A stretch of 64,000 nucleotides of DNA from Leeuwenhoekiella sp. (GTDB taxonomy: Bacteria; Bacteroidota; Bacteroidia; Flavobacteriales; Flavobacteriaceae). The notes under the pieces are model-generated. The model ran no database searches, was not told the origin of the DNA, and saw nothing but the letters and a program-made list of their open reading frames with translations. How positions within the stretch are numbered: position 1 is the first letter of the stretch; each line of letters opens with the position of its first letter. Both the position numbers and the translations under genes were made by a program. The stretch lies in the NCBI GenBank assembly GCA_002708845.1, contig PAPI01000022.1, positions 408,626 to 472,625 of the forward strand. The letters are read 5' to 3'. Shown here piece by piece: positions 38,326-46,007 of the stretch.

Positions 38326-38346
38326 AATAAGCGAAACAGATTGTAG

Positions 38347-38377
38347 AAAACCCGGTTCATTGAATCGGGTTTTTTTA
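38347..38377 (+). terminator. terminator of ettA
   Basis: AAAACCCGG / TCGGGTTTT arms around TTCATTGA, followed by a T run. Confidence 0.85.
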
Positions 38378-38436
38378 TACATCAGGCTGAGTTTTATTTT
38401 AATTAAGTCTAAATAGTTTTAATTCTGATGAAATTT

Positions 38437-38444
38437 TATATTTG
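38437..38444 (+). promoter_or_regulatory. -7 promoter box for the PepSY gene
   Basis: TATATTTG fits TAnnTTTG, about 70 bases upstream of the ATG. Confidence 0.5.
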
Positions 38445-38514
38445 TACCTGGTACAGTTAAACGTAAACCTAATTTGGGTGTCAAAGGTTAGAATCCCATT
38501 CTTTAAGAGCAGAT

Positions 38515-39630
38515 ATGAAGAAAAAGAAATCTTTTAGTTTTCGAAAATTAATCAACGATGTGCATTTATGGCTCGGTCTCGCCAGTGGAATTATTCTTTT
38601 TCTGGTTTGTCTCAGCGGAAGTATTCTGGCATTTGAACACGAGATCAAAGCACTTTTTGAAGCAGATTTAAAAGTTGAGCCGAAAGGGGAGAAGCTCAGT
38701 CTCAATACCCTTGAAAAAAAAGTAGGACAGCAACACGCCGGTACACTGACAGCGGTAAGTATACCTGCTGATGAAACGGCTCCTTATACCTTTACGATCA
38801 AGGAAAACCCCGAAGAACGTCGAGGCACCAACCTTCAGGTAAACCCGTACACAGCCGAAACTCTGGTTGCAGGGCCTAATCCAGCAGATGCTTTTTGTTT
38901 TTTCTTTTTTAAAATGCATCGCTGGTTACTTTTTGATTCGTCTATTGGCCGGCCCATTGTGGGGATCGCGACTATCTTTTTTATGATACTATCCATTACC
39001 GGTTTAGTGCTTTGGTTTCCTAAAAAAATCAAACGCAAAAATTTTAAAGCCGGTTTTAGGATTAAAACCAAAGCAAACTGGAAACGGGTTAATCACGATT
39101 TACACAACACGCTGGGTTTTTACGCGCTTATTTTTATTGTTATTATGGGAATTACCGGTCTTTGCTGGTCTTTTAAAGGCTATCGGGAAGGGCTGGGTAA
39201 TTTAATAGGCACTCCGATTTTTAATCGCTCGTCTCCGGAATTTGAAATACCCGAGACGACAACTACACTTGATCTTGATGCGATCGAGGAAGTAGCGGCA
39301 AGTGTTTTTCCTTTCGATGGGGATTTGAGTATCAGTTTGCCGAGTGAACGGGCTGATTATTTTAGCCTTCGTAAGAGGCACGCGGCAGGATGGTCACCGG
39401 TAGCTTCAGATCGTGCCTACATTGCAAAAAATGGCGAAGTACTTGCCGTAGATATTTTTTCTGATAAACCACTTAATGTACAGTTTACCTCGCTTATAAA
39501 ACCTCTACATACCGGGGAGGTTTTTGGGATGTTTTCTAAAATCATTTACTTTTTGGCCTGTCTGATTGCAACCAGTCTCCCTATCACAGGTACGTTGATT
39601 TGGTTAAATAAGATGAAAAAGAAAAAGTGA
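38515..39630 (+). CDS. PepSY-associated transmembrane protein
   Basis: 371 residues, four transmembrane segments. The N-terminal segment NDVHLWLGLASGIILFLVCL with an early His, the HRWLLF motif and a second HDLHNTLGFYALIFIVIMGI segment are typical of PepSY_TM proteins. Conserved His residues in these helices could bind haem, as in related siderophore/iron reductases. In flavobacteria such proteins often accompany TonB receptors for iron uptake; no receptor is adjacent here, so an iron role is inference. A terminator follows the gene. Confidence 0.88.
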   Translation: MKKKKSFSFRKLINDVHLWLGLASGIILFLVCLSGSILAFEHEIKALFEADLKVEPKGEKLSLNTLEKKVGQQHAGTLTAVSIPADETAPYTFTIKENPEERRGTNLQVNPYTAETLVAGPNPADAFCFFFFKMHRWLLFDSSIGRPIVGIATIFFMILSITGLVLWFPKKIKRKNFKAGFRIKTKANWKRVNHDLHNTLGFYALIFIVIMGITGLCWSFKGYREGLGNLIGTPIFNRSSPEFEIPETTTTLDLDAIEEVAASVFPFDGDLSISLPSERADYFSLRKRHAAGWSPVASDRAYIAKNGEVLAVDIFSDKPLNVQFTSLIKPLHTGEVFGMFSKIIYFLACLIATSLPITGTLIWLNKMKKKK

Positions 39631-39647
39631 CCGGAAGCGCCACAGAA

Positions 39648-39682
39648 AAAAAGCATCGTGGTAATTAGCCGCGATGCTTTTT
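39648..39682. terminator. bidirectional terminator
   Basis: 14-bp stem (39648-39661 and 39669-39682, AAAAAGCATCG / CGATGCTTTTT core) with a 7-base loop, between the convergent PepSY and Lacal_2735-type genes. Confidence 0.9.
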
Positions 39683-39699
39683 AACTGCCTAATGGCCGC

Positions 39700-39864
39700 T
39701 TAATTAAGGGATTCAATCTTTTTTAGAATACGATCGGCTTCAGCATATTTATCATCACTGGCCGAGCGGTTGCTCTTAGAAAGTTCAAAAGCTTCTTTCA
39801 TCAGTTTTTTGTATTCGATTTGTAATTTTTCTTTTTCGGTCTTCTTTTTAAATAGTCCAAACAT
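39700..39864 (-). CDS. Lacal_2735 family small protein
   Basis: 54 residues: MFGLFKKKTE at the N-terminus, then a charged helix (KEKLQIEYKKLMKEAFELSK) and SDDKYAEADRILKKIESLN. This is the pattern of the flavobacterial Lacal_2735 family. It is soluble and probably an alpha-helical hairpin; the function is unknown. The gene is too short for routine ORF lists but has a clean ATG, a matching terminator downstream and a recognisable family pattern. Confidence 0.8.
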   Translation of the reverse strand: MFGLFKKKTEKEKLQIEYKKLMKEAFELSKSNRSASDDKYAEADRILKKIESLN

Positions 39865-40016
39865 CGTTTTCTTTTTAGCAATTTTCGTTCAAGTTAAGAA
39901 ACAATTTGATCTCAAAACTCCGTTTACGGCTATTGTTGCAGACTTTCAGACAAGTTTTGGCTCTTTAACCTCACTTCAAATGGAGTTACGTATTTTTACG
40001 GTTCATCAAAAACTTC

Positions 40017-40715
40017 TTGCTTTTGGATTTAAGCAGCATAAAAGTCATCGCTTTTGACGCCGATGATACCCTTTGGGTTAACGAAACCTTTTTTAGAAAT
40101 GCCGAACTCGCCTTTGCCAAACACCTTCGCGAATATGGTGATGAGGATGATATCGTAGAGAAACTTCTGGATACCGAGATTCGTAATCTGGATACCTACG
40201 GCTACGGAATCAAAGGTTTTACACTCTCTATGTTAGAAACCGCACACCGCCTAATGGGCGATAAGCTAAGTGCAGAGACTATTGAGTTTATTTTAAAGAA
40301 AGGAAAGGAAATGCTCGCCGAACCGGTTGAGGTTCTTCCGCACATTGAGGAGGTTTTGGGAAAACTATCTAAAACCCACAAGCTGGTGGTTGCTACTAAG
40401 GGAGATTTACTCGATCAGGAACGCAAGTTGATTAAAAGTGGCCTAATCGACTATTTTCATCATGTGGAGATTGTTTCAGACAAGAAAGAAACGCAGTACA
40501 AAAAACTGGTTAAACACCTGGATATTGAGCCTAATGAATTTTTAATGGTTGGCAATTCGCTAAAATCTGATGTAATACCGGTTTTAGCTATGGGAGGATA
40601 TGCCATTCATATTCCATTTCACACCACGTGGAGTCATGAGCAGGTAGAAGAAGAAATCGCGCACTCCAAATTTAAATCACTTGCAAATGCCAAAGATTTA
40701 CTAAAGCTATTCTAA
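40017..40715 (+). CDS. HAD family hydrolase
   Basis: 232 residues. Motif I is FDADDTLW (nucleophile and acid Asp), motif II is VVATKGD, the motif III Lys lies in SDKKETQYKKLV and motif IV is VGNSLKSDV. The helical cap (about 30-95) makes it a C1-cap phosphatase of the phosphoglycolate-phosphatase or YjjG type. The substrate is unknown. TTG codons at 40017 and 40023 are both possible starts, with no ATG nearby; a weak TATTTTTA box at 39991-39998 could be its promoter. Its stop overlaps that of the convergent small membrane-protein gene. Confidence 0.85.
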   Translation: MLLDLSSIKVIAFDADDTLWVNETFFRNAELAFAKHLREYGDEDDIVEKLLDTEIRNLDTYGYGIKGFTLSMLETAHRLMGDKLSAETIEFILKKGKEMLAEPVEVLPHIEEVLGKLSKTHKLVVATKGDLLDQERKLIKSGLIDYFHHVEIVSDKKETQYKKLVKHLDIEPNEFLMVGNSLKSDVIPVLAMGGYAIHIPFHTTWSHEQVEEEIAHSKFKSLANAKDLLKLF

Positions 40716-40876
40716 CGCCTTCTGGGAAGAAAGCTGCGTAAAGTATAGACCAGGATCGCAATCCCTACACCCAGTAATAAACCTTTACCAAAACTGGCGT
40801 GAAAAAGCCAGATTACCAGAGCAATGACTGCGAGTATTCCAAATAAGATTGCGGCACGTTTGTGTTCGTTATTCAT
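40712..40876 (-). CDS. small two-helix membrane protein
   Basis: 54 residues beginning MNNEHKRAAILFGILAVIAL, with two hydrophobic segments (about 9-25 and 32-45) separated by HASFGKG and ending in a basic FLPRRR tail. The pattern (short polar N-terminus, two helices, basic C-terminus) looks like a real small inner-membrane protein. I recognise no named family. Its stop codon overlaps the HAD hydrolase stop by a few bases. Confidence 0.65.
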   Translation of the reverse strand: MNNEHKRAAILFGILAVIALVIWLFHASFGKGLLLGVGIAILVYTLRSFLPRRR

Positions 40877-41167
40877 CTGGTAAAGATAAAAATATCCAGC
40901 AGATTCGCATAGTGTATTGTTAATTCCGCATTAATATGATTAATATTTGGAGGTTTCCGCAGCTTTTAAATGAGATAAAAAGGAATTACTAGCCGGTCTA
41001 ACAGGTAAAATTCCATCATAAATGCTTATAAAAATCGATTGCGAGCGTATTTCGTTAAAAACTGCAAATTTCTAAGGAAGATTTAAAAGATTTGTACACT
41101 TTTGATACATAATTAACGTTACTAAAAAAATTGGGTTACAACCCCTAACTAATCAAATTCTATTAAT

Positions 41168-42052
41168 ATGGAGAATGAAAATAAAAATACCGGAATGAAA
41201 GTAATTACGGGTATACTTGCCGTTTTACTGGTAGTTGCCGGCGCTTTTGCAATAAAGCTTTATAATCAGGAGAAGAATACCAAGGCAGAGCTTACCGAAG
41301 AAAAGGAATTGGTGTTGAATGACCTTAAACAGATGGTAAGCAAGTATGATGCGGTGATCGAAGAGAATAATCTTAAAGACACAGAGCTCAATCAGGCACG
41401 TGACCGCATAAATACCTTAATTGATTCAGTGCAAAAAATGGAGGCTTCTATTTCTGTATTGCGTCGTTACCGTGACGAGGTTTATAAACTGAAGAAAGAG
41501 CGTGAGTACTTATTTGCTCAAAACGACAGTTTAAAAGGTATGAACAAGATGCTTGCAATGCGCGTAGACAGTACAACTTATGAGCTTGAAGTAAGCCGTA
41601 TGAAACGTGATAGTCTTGCAACCATTAAAGATGAACTTGCTGAAAAAGTAGCATTAGGTTCAAGTCTTGCGGCTAATAAACTGGTAGGTACTGGTGTGAT
41701 TGTGCGCAACAGCGGTAAGCTGGTAGAAAATGATCGCGCGCGTCGTGTTGATCGTATTAGAGCTTGTTATACCGTTCCTCAAAACCGTATTGCTCAGGCT
41801 GGAGATAAAGAATTGTATGTGCAGGTGCTAGACCCTCAAAACAATATTATGGGTGCAAATAAGACCGTACAAATAGATAGTATTACAACGGTGACCTACA
41901 GCGCTGTCTCAAAATTCTACTACGAGAATACTGCCCTTGATATCTGCGAAAACATTGCTCCACGCGGAGAAGATTTTTCTAAAGGATTGTATAAGATCAA
42001 TATTTTTGATGGCGGAAAAATGATCGCTACTACCAGTCTTGTATTGGATTAA
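41168..42052 (+). CDS. membrane-anchored coiled-coil protein, unknown
   Basis: 294 residues. One transmembrane segment (about 11-28) follows a short polar N-terminus. Residues 35-165 form a long coiled coil (ELTEEKELVLNDLKQMVSKY onward). The C-terminal 110 residues form a folded domain with RVDRIRACYTVPQNRIAQAG and KELYVQVLDPQNN that looks beta-rich. The C-terminal part lies in the periplasm if the anchor is N-in. I have the impression it is conserved in flavobacteria, but no function is known to me. A strong terminator follows. Confidence 0.8.
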   Translation: MENENKNTGMKVITGILAVLLVVAGAFAIKLYNQEKNTKAELTEEKELVLNDLKQMVSKYDAVIEENNLKDTELNQARDRINTLIDSVQKMEASISVLRRYRDEVYKLKKEREYLFAQNDSLKGMNKMLAMRVDSTTYELEVSRMKRDSLATIKDELAEKVALGSSLAANKLVGTGVIVRNSGKLVENDRARRVDRIRACYTVPQNRIAQAGDKELYVQVLDPQNNIMGANKTVQIDSITTVTYSAVSKFYYENTALDICENIAPRGEDFSKGLYKINIFDGGKMIATTSLVLD

Positions 42053-42074
42053 GAAGTTGATTAAAACCAATAAA

Positions 42075-42106
42075 AAAAGCTTCCGGTTTTGCCGGAAGCT
42101 TTTTGT
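42075..42106. terminator. strong bidirectional terminator
   Basis: 12-bp stem AAAAGCTTCCGG / CCGGAAGCTTTT (42075-42086 and 42092-42103) around TTTTG, then T-rich DNA; it separates two convergent genes. Confidence 0.92.
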
Positions 42107-42122
42107 TTTATAAGGTTTAAAA

Positions 42123-42911
42123 TTATTTTCCGCCGTTCGCGCGAAGGTCTTCCAAACAGAACTCTCCAAACGTAGGCAAGCCTGTCATTGCAGAACTAGT
42201 GGCGTCGGCTACGGTTTGAAAATACATCAGGCAATTTTCCTGATTGCAGTGTTTGTTTAAAGCATCTACGCCATCATCGTTAGGCTGCTCATCTTCGTGA
42301 TCGCGTACCATTTCTGTCCCCAGGTTTACCAGACCAAACAAATGCCCAAACTCGTGCTCAGTAGTAACGGTCTCCAGTTGGGTGAGGCTCGCTCCACCAA
42401 TTCGGGTACTGAAATCTTTTAGGGTCTTTTCAAAAATAATACATGAAGTATTGCGGTAGGCGGTACCTAATATTCGGCTGGTGTCGGTGTCTTTTTCAGA
42501 GCTTTGGTCAGCAAAAAAGATCCAAACTGCAAGCTCATCTCCCACATTAAAAGCCGTACGATTGTCAGCTTCAATTTTTACATATTCATCGCGCTCCAGA
42601 GAACCCTTGTTAGTAGCGGGTACTACTGTTTCTACAAAAGTGATCCCATCGGGCTTATTCAGCCTTGCCTGAAAAAAACTACGCAGGTTATTAAGTGTGG
42701 TAGTCGAAGGTTTAAATCCTGAAACATAAGCAATTTCTACACGCAGGCTGGTAAACTCTTCTGCACTTAGAAAATCACGGGCAGAGGTCCCAAGCGATTG
42801 CTTGTTAGCGATTGTTATATCTGCCGGTGTAGGCTCATCTTTAGAACATGAGGTAAGTAGTAAAACACTTAAAAAGAATGTAAAGTAGGGGGGGATTTTT
42901 AATAGTTTCAT
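42123..42911 (-). CDS. metzincin-like zinc protease lipoprotein
   Basis: 262 residues with a lipoprotein signal (SVLLLTSCS, Cys22). The zinc motif is HEFGHLFGLVN: two His, the catalytic Glu and the metzincin Gly are there, but the third His position is Asn. About 24 residues later a KHCNQENCLMYF block appears, resembling the HCxxxxCxM block that directly follows the motif in archaemetzincins; FxxFC closes the pattern. The third ligand has apparently been displaced by an acidic insertion (HEDEQPNDDG). It is probably a surface or periplasmic protease; the substrate is unknown. Confidence 0.8.
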   Translation of the reverse strand: MKLLKIPPYFTFFLSVLLLTSCSKDEPTPADITIANKQSLGTSARDFLSAEEFTSLRVEIAYVSGFKPSTTTLNNLRSFFQARLNKPDGITFVETVVPATNKGSLERDEYVKIEADNRTAFNVGDELAVWIFFADQSSEKDTDTSRILGTAYRNTSCIIFEKTLKDFSTRIGGASLTQLETVTTEHEFGHLFGLVNLGTEMVRDHEDEQPNDDGVDALNKHCNQENCLMYFQTVADATSSAMTGLPTFGEFCLEDLRANGGK

Positions 42912-43020
42912 CAGAATTTTATTTGCAAGGGGTAAAAATACTTAAACGTGGACCCACCTGCACTTGTTGTTTTTATAAATTGTTTTTAAAACTTACGACT
43001 TTGAAGGCTTTGCGGTTTTG

Positions 43021-43749
43021 TCAATCTACTTTAACTAGTCGTGCCAGGTATTCATAGTGCGGGCCATCCAGAATTTTTTCACAGAAAAATCCGGCTTTTT
43101 CTGCTTCAGCTTTTAAAGTTTTAAAATCAAGGTACAACCAGTCAAAGGCATTTGAGATTTTTCCTTTGTACTGAATTTGAAAGGTTACTTCTCCATAATA
43201 ATTACTGTTCACATCGCGCCAGTAACTCCCGTCTTCTTCCTCATACATAAACGCAATGTCTGAAGAATCAACCAAAATTTGTCCGTTTGTGTTCAAGAGG
43301 CTTGCCAGATGCTTTAGCGCAGGTTGGGTATTCTTTAGCGTTTTAAAAATACCCGTGCCATTCATCAGTAGGAGGAGTGTGTCGTAAGATGCTTCCGAAA
43401 GCTCAAAAACATCTGCCTGGAGGGCTTTTTCAATTCCGCGTAAGCGACAAACTTCAATCGCCCCGGCCGATACATCAAGAGCCGATACATCAAGCCCCTG
43501 TTGTTGCAGGTATAAACTATGACTTCCGGCGCAGGCACCCACATCGAGAATTTTTCCGGTAGCAAGCTGTAATGCTTTTTGTTCTATCTCGGGCATTTTA
43601 GCATAATCCCTAAACAGATACGGTACCGGGATTTCATCATCTTCGGTCAAAGAAGAAATAACCGTAATATCTTCGCTGTACTTTCCATTATAAAAATCGA
43701 GGAGGGCTGCACCGAAAACATCGGGATTTACAGAATCTTTTTTCGCCAT
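43021..43749 (-). CDS. class I SAM-dependent methyltransferase
   Basis: 242 residues, Rossmann-type methyltransferase. The SAM-binding motif I is GKILDVGACAGSHSLYLQ, motif II is VSALDVS and motif IV NGTGIFKTL. The substrate is not apparent. It is divergent from the YkgJ gene with only 36 bases between the starts. Confidence 0.85.
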   Translation of the reverse strand: MAKKDSVNPDVFGAALLDFYNGKYSEDITVISSLTEDDEIPVPYLFRDYAKMPEIEQKALQLATGKILDVGACAGSHSLYLQQQGLDVSALDVSAGAIEVCRLRGIEKALQADVFELSEASYDTLLLLMNGTGIFKTLKNTQPALKHLASLLNTNGQILVDSSDIAFMYEEEDGSYWRDVNSNYYGEVTFQIQYKGKISNAFDWLYLDFKTLKAEAEKAGFFCEKILDGPHYEYLARLVKVD

Positions 43750-43773
43750 AAAATCAAGGCTGCTTTAATTGCG

Positions 43774-43782
43774 TATTTTTGC
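43774..43782 (+). promoter_or_regulatory. -7 promoter box abutting the YkgJ-type start codon
   Basis: TATTTTTGC fits TAnnTTTGC and ends 3 bases before the ATG at 43786, so transcription should start at or just after the start codon. Confidence 0.55.
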
Positions 43783-43785
43783 GCT

Positions 43786-44283
43786 ATGGATGAATTTATT
43801 GAGCAGCTGCCCAATCTGGCCAAAGATAAGCATAAAGAGACTGCCGCCTATTTTAAAAAGCTAAAGCGCAAACCACCTAAGGACCTGGATTACCAGATGC
43901 AGGAACTGCACGACGAGGAGTTTGCACAGACTGACTGCCTGGAGTGTGCTAATTGCTGTAAAACCACCGGACCCTTATTTACAGACCGGGACATCAGTCG
44001 TATTGCCAAGCATTTCAGGATGAAAGACGCTCAGTTTATTGACACCTATTTGCGTGTTGATGAAGACAACGATTATGTACTTCAGGAGGTACCGTGTACC
44101 TTTTTGGGCGCCGATAATTACTGTATGATTTATGATGTGCGGCCCAAGGCTTGTGCAGAGTTTCCGCATACAGACCGCAAGAAATTTCAGCAAATTACCA
44201 ACATCACACTCAAAAATGTAGCGATTTGCCCGGCGGCCTATAACATTGTAGAAAAAATGAAAGAACGTATAAAACTGAAATAA
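43786..44283 (+). CDS. YkgJ family cysteine-cluster protein
   Basis: 165 residues from the ATG at 43786; the open frame reaches back to 43579 but through the divergent methyltransferase. The conserved cysteines occur as CLECANCC, PCTF, YCMIY, ACAEFPH and ICPAA, the pattern of the YkgJ zinc- or iron-binding family. The biochemical role is unknown. The DUF1028 gene starts 3 bases after its stop, so the pair is an operon. Confidence 0.88.
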   Translation: MDEFIEQLPNLAKDKHKETAAYFKKLKRKPPKDLDYQMQELHDEEFAQTDCLECANCCKTTGPLFTDRDISRIAKHFRMKDAQFIDTYLRVDEDNDYVLQEVPCTFLGADNYCMIYDVRPKACAEFPHTDRKKFQQITNITLKNVAICPAAYNIVEKMKERIKLK

Positions 44284-44285
44284 GT

Positions 44286-45275
44286 ATGAAAAAATTTCTA
44301 ACCGTATTACTGATCGCTACAAGTGCAACTTGTTTTGCCCAAAACATAAACGCAGATAAAAGCGCCTTTGCGCACACCTTTTCAATCGTAGCCCGCGATG
44401 CAAAAACCGGCGATATGGCCGTTGCCGTGCAGAGCCATTGGTTTAGCGTGGGTTCTCTGGTCTCCTGGGGTAAAAGCGGAGTAGGAGTTGTGGCTACCCA
44501 ATCTTTTGTGAATCCGGCGTATGGGCCGAAAGGTCTTGCGTTGATGCAGGACGGTAAGTCAGCCAAAGCGGCGTTAGAAGAGCTTATTGCCGAAGATGAA
44601 GGTAAAGCGTACAGGCAGGTTGCTTTTCTGGACGTAAACGGAAATGCAGCAGCTTACACGGGTGAGAAATGTGTGGTTTATGCGAGTCAGATTACCGGCG
44701 ATAACTTTTCGGTACAAGCTAACATGATGCTGACTGATCAAACTGTGCCTGCGATGGCTGAAGCTTTTGAAGCCAACAGTGATTTACCACTTGCCGAGCG
44801 TATGGTTGAAGTTTTAAAAGCAGCTCAAAATGCCGGTGGTGATATACGCGGAAAGCAAAGCGCAGCATTGATTGTGGTAGGTCCTGAACAGGCTGAAAAT
44901 CCATGGGAGGAATATAAAATCAATCTGCGGGTCGACGATCACGAAAACCCCATCGAAGAATTAGACCGTTTACTGAAGGTTGCGCGTGCTTACGAATATA
45001 TGAATCGCGGTGATCTGGCGGTCGAGGCTGGCGATATGCCCGAAGCTTTAAAGCAATATGGTGCCGCAGAAACGATGTTTCCAAATAATCTGGAAATGAA
45101 ATTCTGGGCAGCTGTGGCCATGGCTAATGATGGTCAGCTTGAAGAAGCGAAGCCTATTTTTAAAGGTATTTTTGAACAGGACGAAAACTGGCGCGAGATG
45201 ATAAGTCGTCTGGTAAAACCGGGATTGCTTACTGTAACTGAAGATGAGTTAGAGGAGATACAATCTCTAGATTAG
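44286..45275 (+). CDS. secreted DUF1028 protein with C-terminal TPR-like region
   Basis: 329 residues. A signal peptide (1-19, ending CFAQ) precedes a DUF1028 Ntn-hydrolase-like domain (about 28-225) with FSIVARDAKTGDMAVAVQS, VGSLVSWGKSGVGVVATQS and the GKQSAALIVV motif. Residues 230-315 look like TPR helices (ARAYEYMNRGDLAVEAGDMP and the following EALKQYGAAETMFPNN). DUF1028 members are thought to be Ntn-type hydrolases of uncertain substrate. It is downstream of YkgJ in one operon. Confidence 0.88.
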   Translation: MKKFLTVLLIATSATCFAQNINADKSAFAHTFSIVARDAKTGDMAVAVQSHWFSVGSLVSWGKSGVGVVATQSFVNPAYGPKGLALMQDGKSAKAALEELIAEDEGKAYRQVAFLDVNGNAAAYTGEKCVVYASQITGDNFSVQANMMLTDQTVPAMAEAFEANSDLPLAERMVEVLKAAQNAGGDIRGKQSAALIVVGPEQAENPWEEYKINLRVDDHENPIEELDRLLKVARAYEYMNRGDLAVEAGDMPEALKQYGAAETMFPNNLEMKFWAAVAMANDGQLEEAKPIFKGIFEQDENWREMISRLVKPGLLTVTEDELEEIQSLD

Positions 45276-45277
45276 TT

Positions 45278-45931
45278 TTAAATTTTAGATATTTTCGGAG
45301 GATTTAATTTATTTATTAAATTTTTGGTTGGAATTATCTTGGCGTAATCTACCATTGAGCCTATTTTAATTTTCACTATATCAATTCCGTCCGTCAGAAA
45401 AATAAATCGAAATTCATTTTCACAAGAATATTTTTCCATTTTGTGAAATAGTGTCAGGCTTGATTGATCTTCAGAAAGTTTATAGTAATGCACTTTAGAA
45501 GTAAAAAACGGCAGGTTGATTTCTTGGCAAGCTTCCATAATTTTTCGATAGAATTTTGCTGGGTCGGTGATCAGTAATGCATAATTCCCAAAGTCCTTCA
45601 TTCTATCGGAAATAATCAAAGAGCCTTTTTTAGTATTCTCTTTATCTATGGTGTACAGACATAAAATATTATTAGATATTTCTCGAAATCTTTTAAAATG
45701 TAAAGCTTTATTGATTCCTTCTAGTTCTACGTATTCCTGTAACTCTTTGTTATAAAATGAAATTTTTTTATCAGAAATATTTTGAAGCGAGGTTATTCCT
45801 TCAAATTTATCTCCCCAAGTTTCACTTTCATTTTTAATAAGTGATGAAACCGTATTGCAATATAGCTCTCCCTCATAGAGCATTTTTTCAAGATGTGCTA
45901 ATTTGGAAAATTTGATTAGACTGTAAATCAT
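45278..45931 (-). CDS. AT-rich orphan gene, distantly DUF2971-like
   Basis: 217 residues, no signal peptide. The base composition is visibly more AT-rich than its neighbours and codon use favours AAA, ATT and TTT. The pattern LEGxxYCNTVSSLIKxxxxx-like start, WGDKFEGITS near residue 40 and YSCENEFRFIF near 170 loosely resembles DUF2971 proteins, but I am not confident. It ends 2 bases after the convergent DUF1028 gene and lies between that gene and a plus-strand terminator at 45944-45985, as though it had inserted there. No mobile-element ends are seen. Confidence 0.65.
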   Translation of the reverse strand: MIYSLIKFSKLAHLEKMLYEGELYCNTVSSLIKNESETWGDKFEGITSLQNISDKKISFYNKELQEYVELEGINKALHFKRFREISNNILCLYTIDKENTKKGSLIISDRMKDFGNYALLITDPAKFYRKIMEACQEINLPFFTSKVHYYKLSEDQSSLTLFHKMEKYSCENEFRFIFLTDGIDIVKIKIGSMVDYAKIIPTKNLINKLNPPKISKI

Positions 45932-45943
45932 TTCTTTAACATT

Positions 45944-45985
45944 GAGAAGACCTGAGCAATTGCCCAGGTCTTTTCTCTTTTTTAA
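45944..45985 (+). terminator. hairpin terminator with plus-strand T run
   Basis: AAGACCTG / CAGGTCTT stem (45947-45954 and 45965-45972) with an inner GCAATTGC palindrome, followed on the plus strand by TTCTCTTTTTT. It may also terminate the minus-strand M28 gene. Confidence 0.8.
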
Positions 45986-46007
45986 AAGATTAATATCCGG
46001 TATCTAA

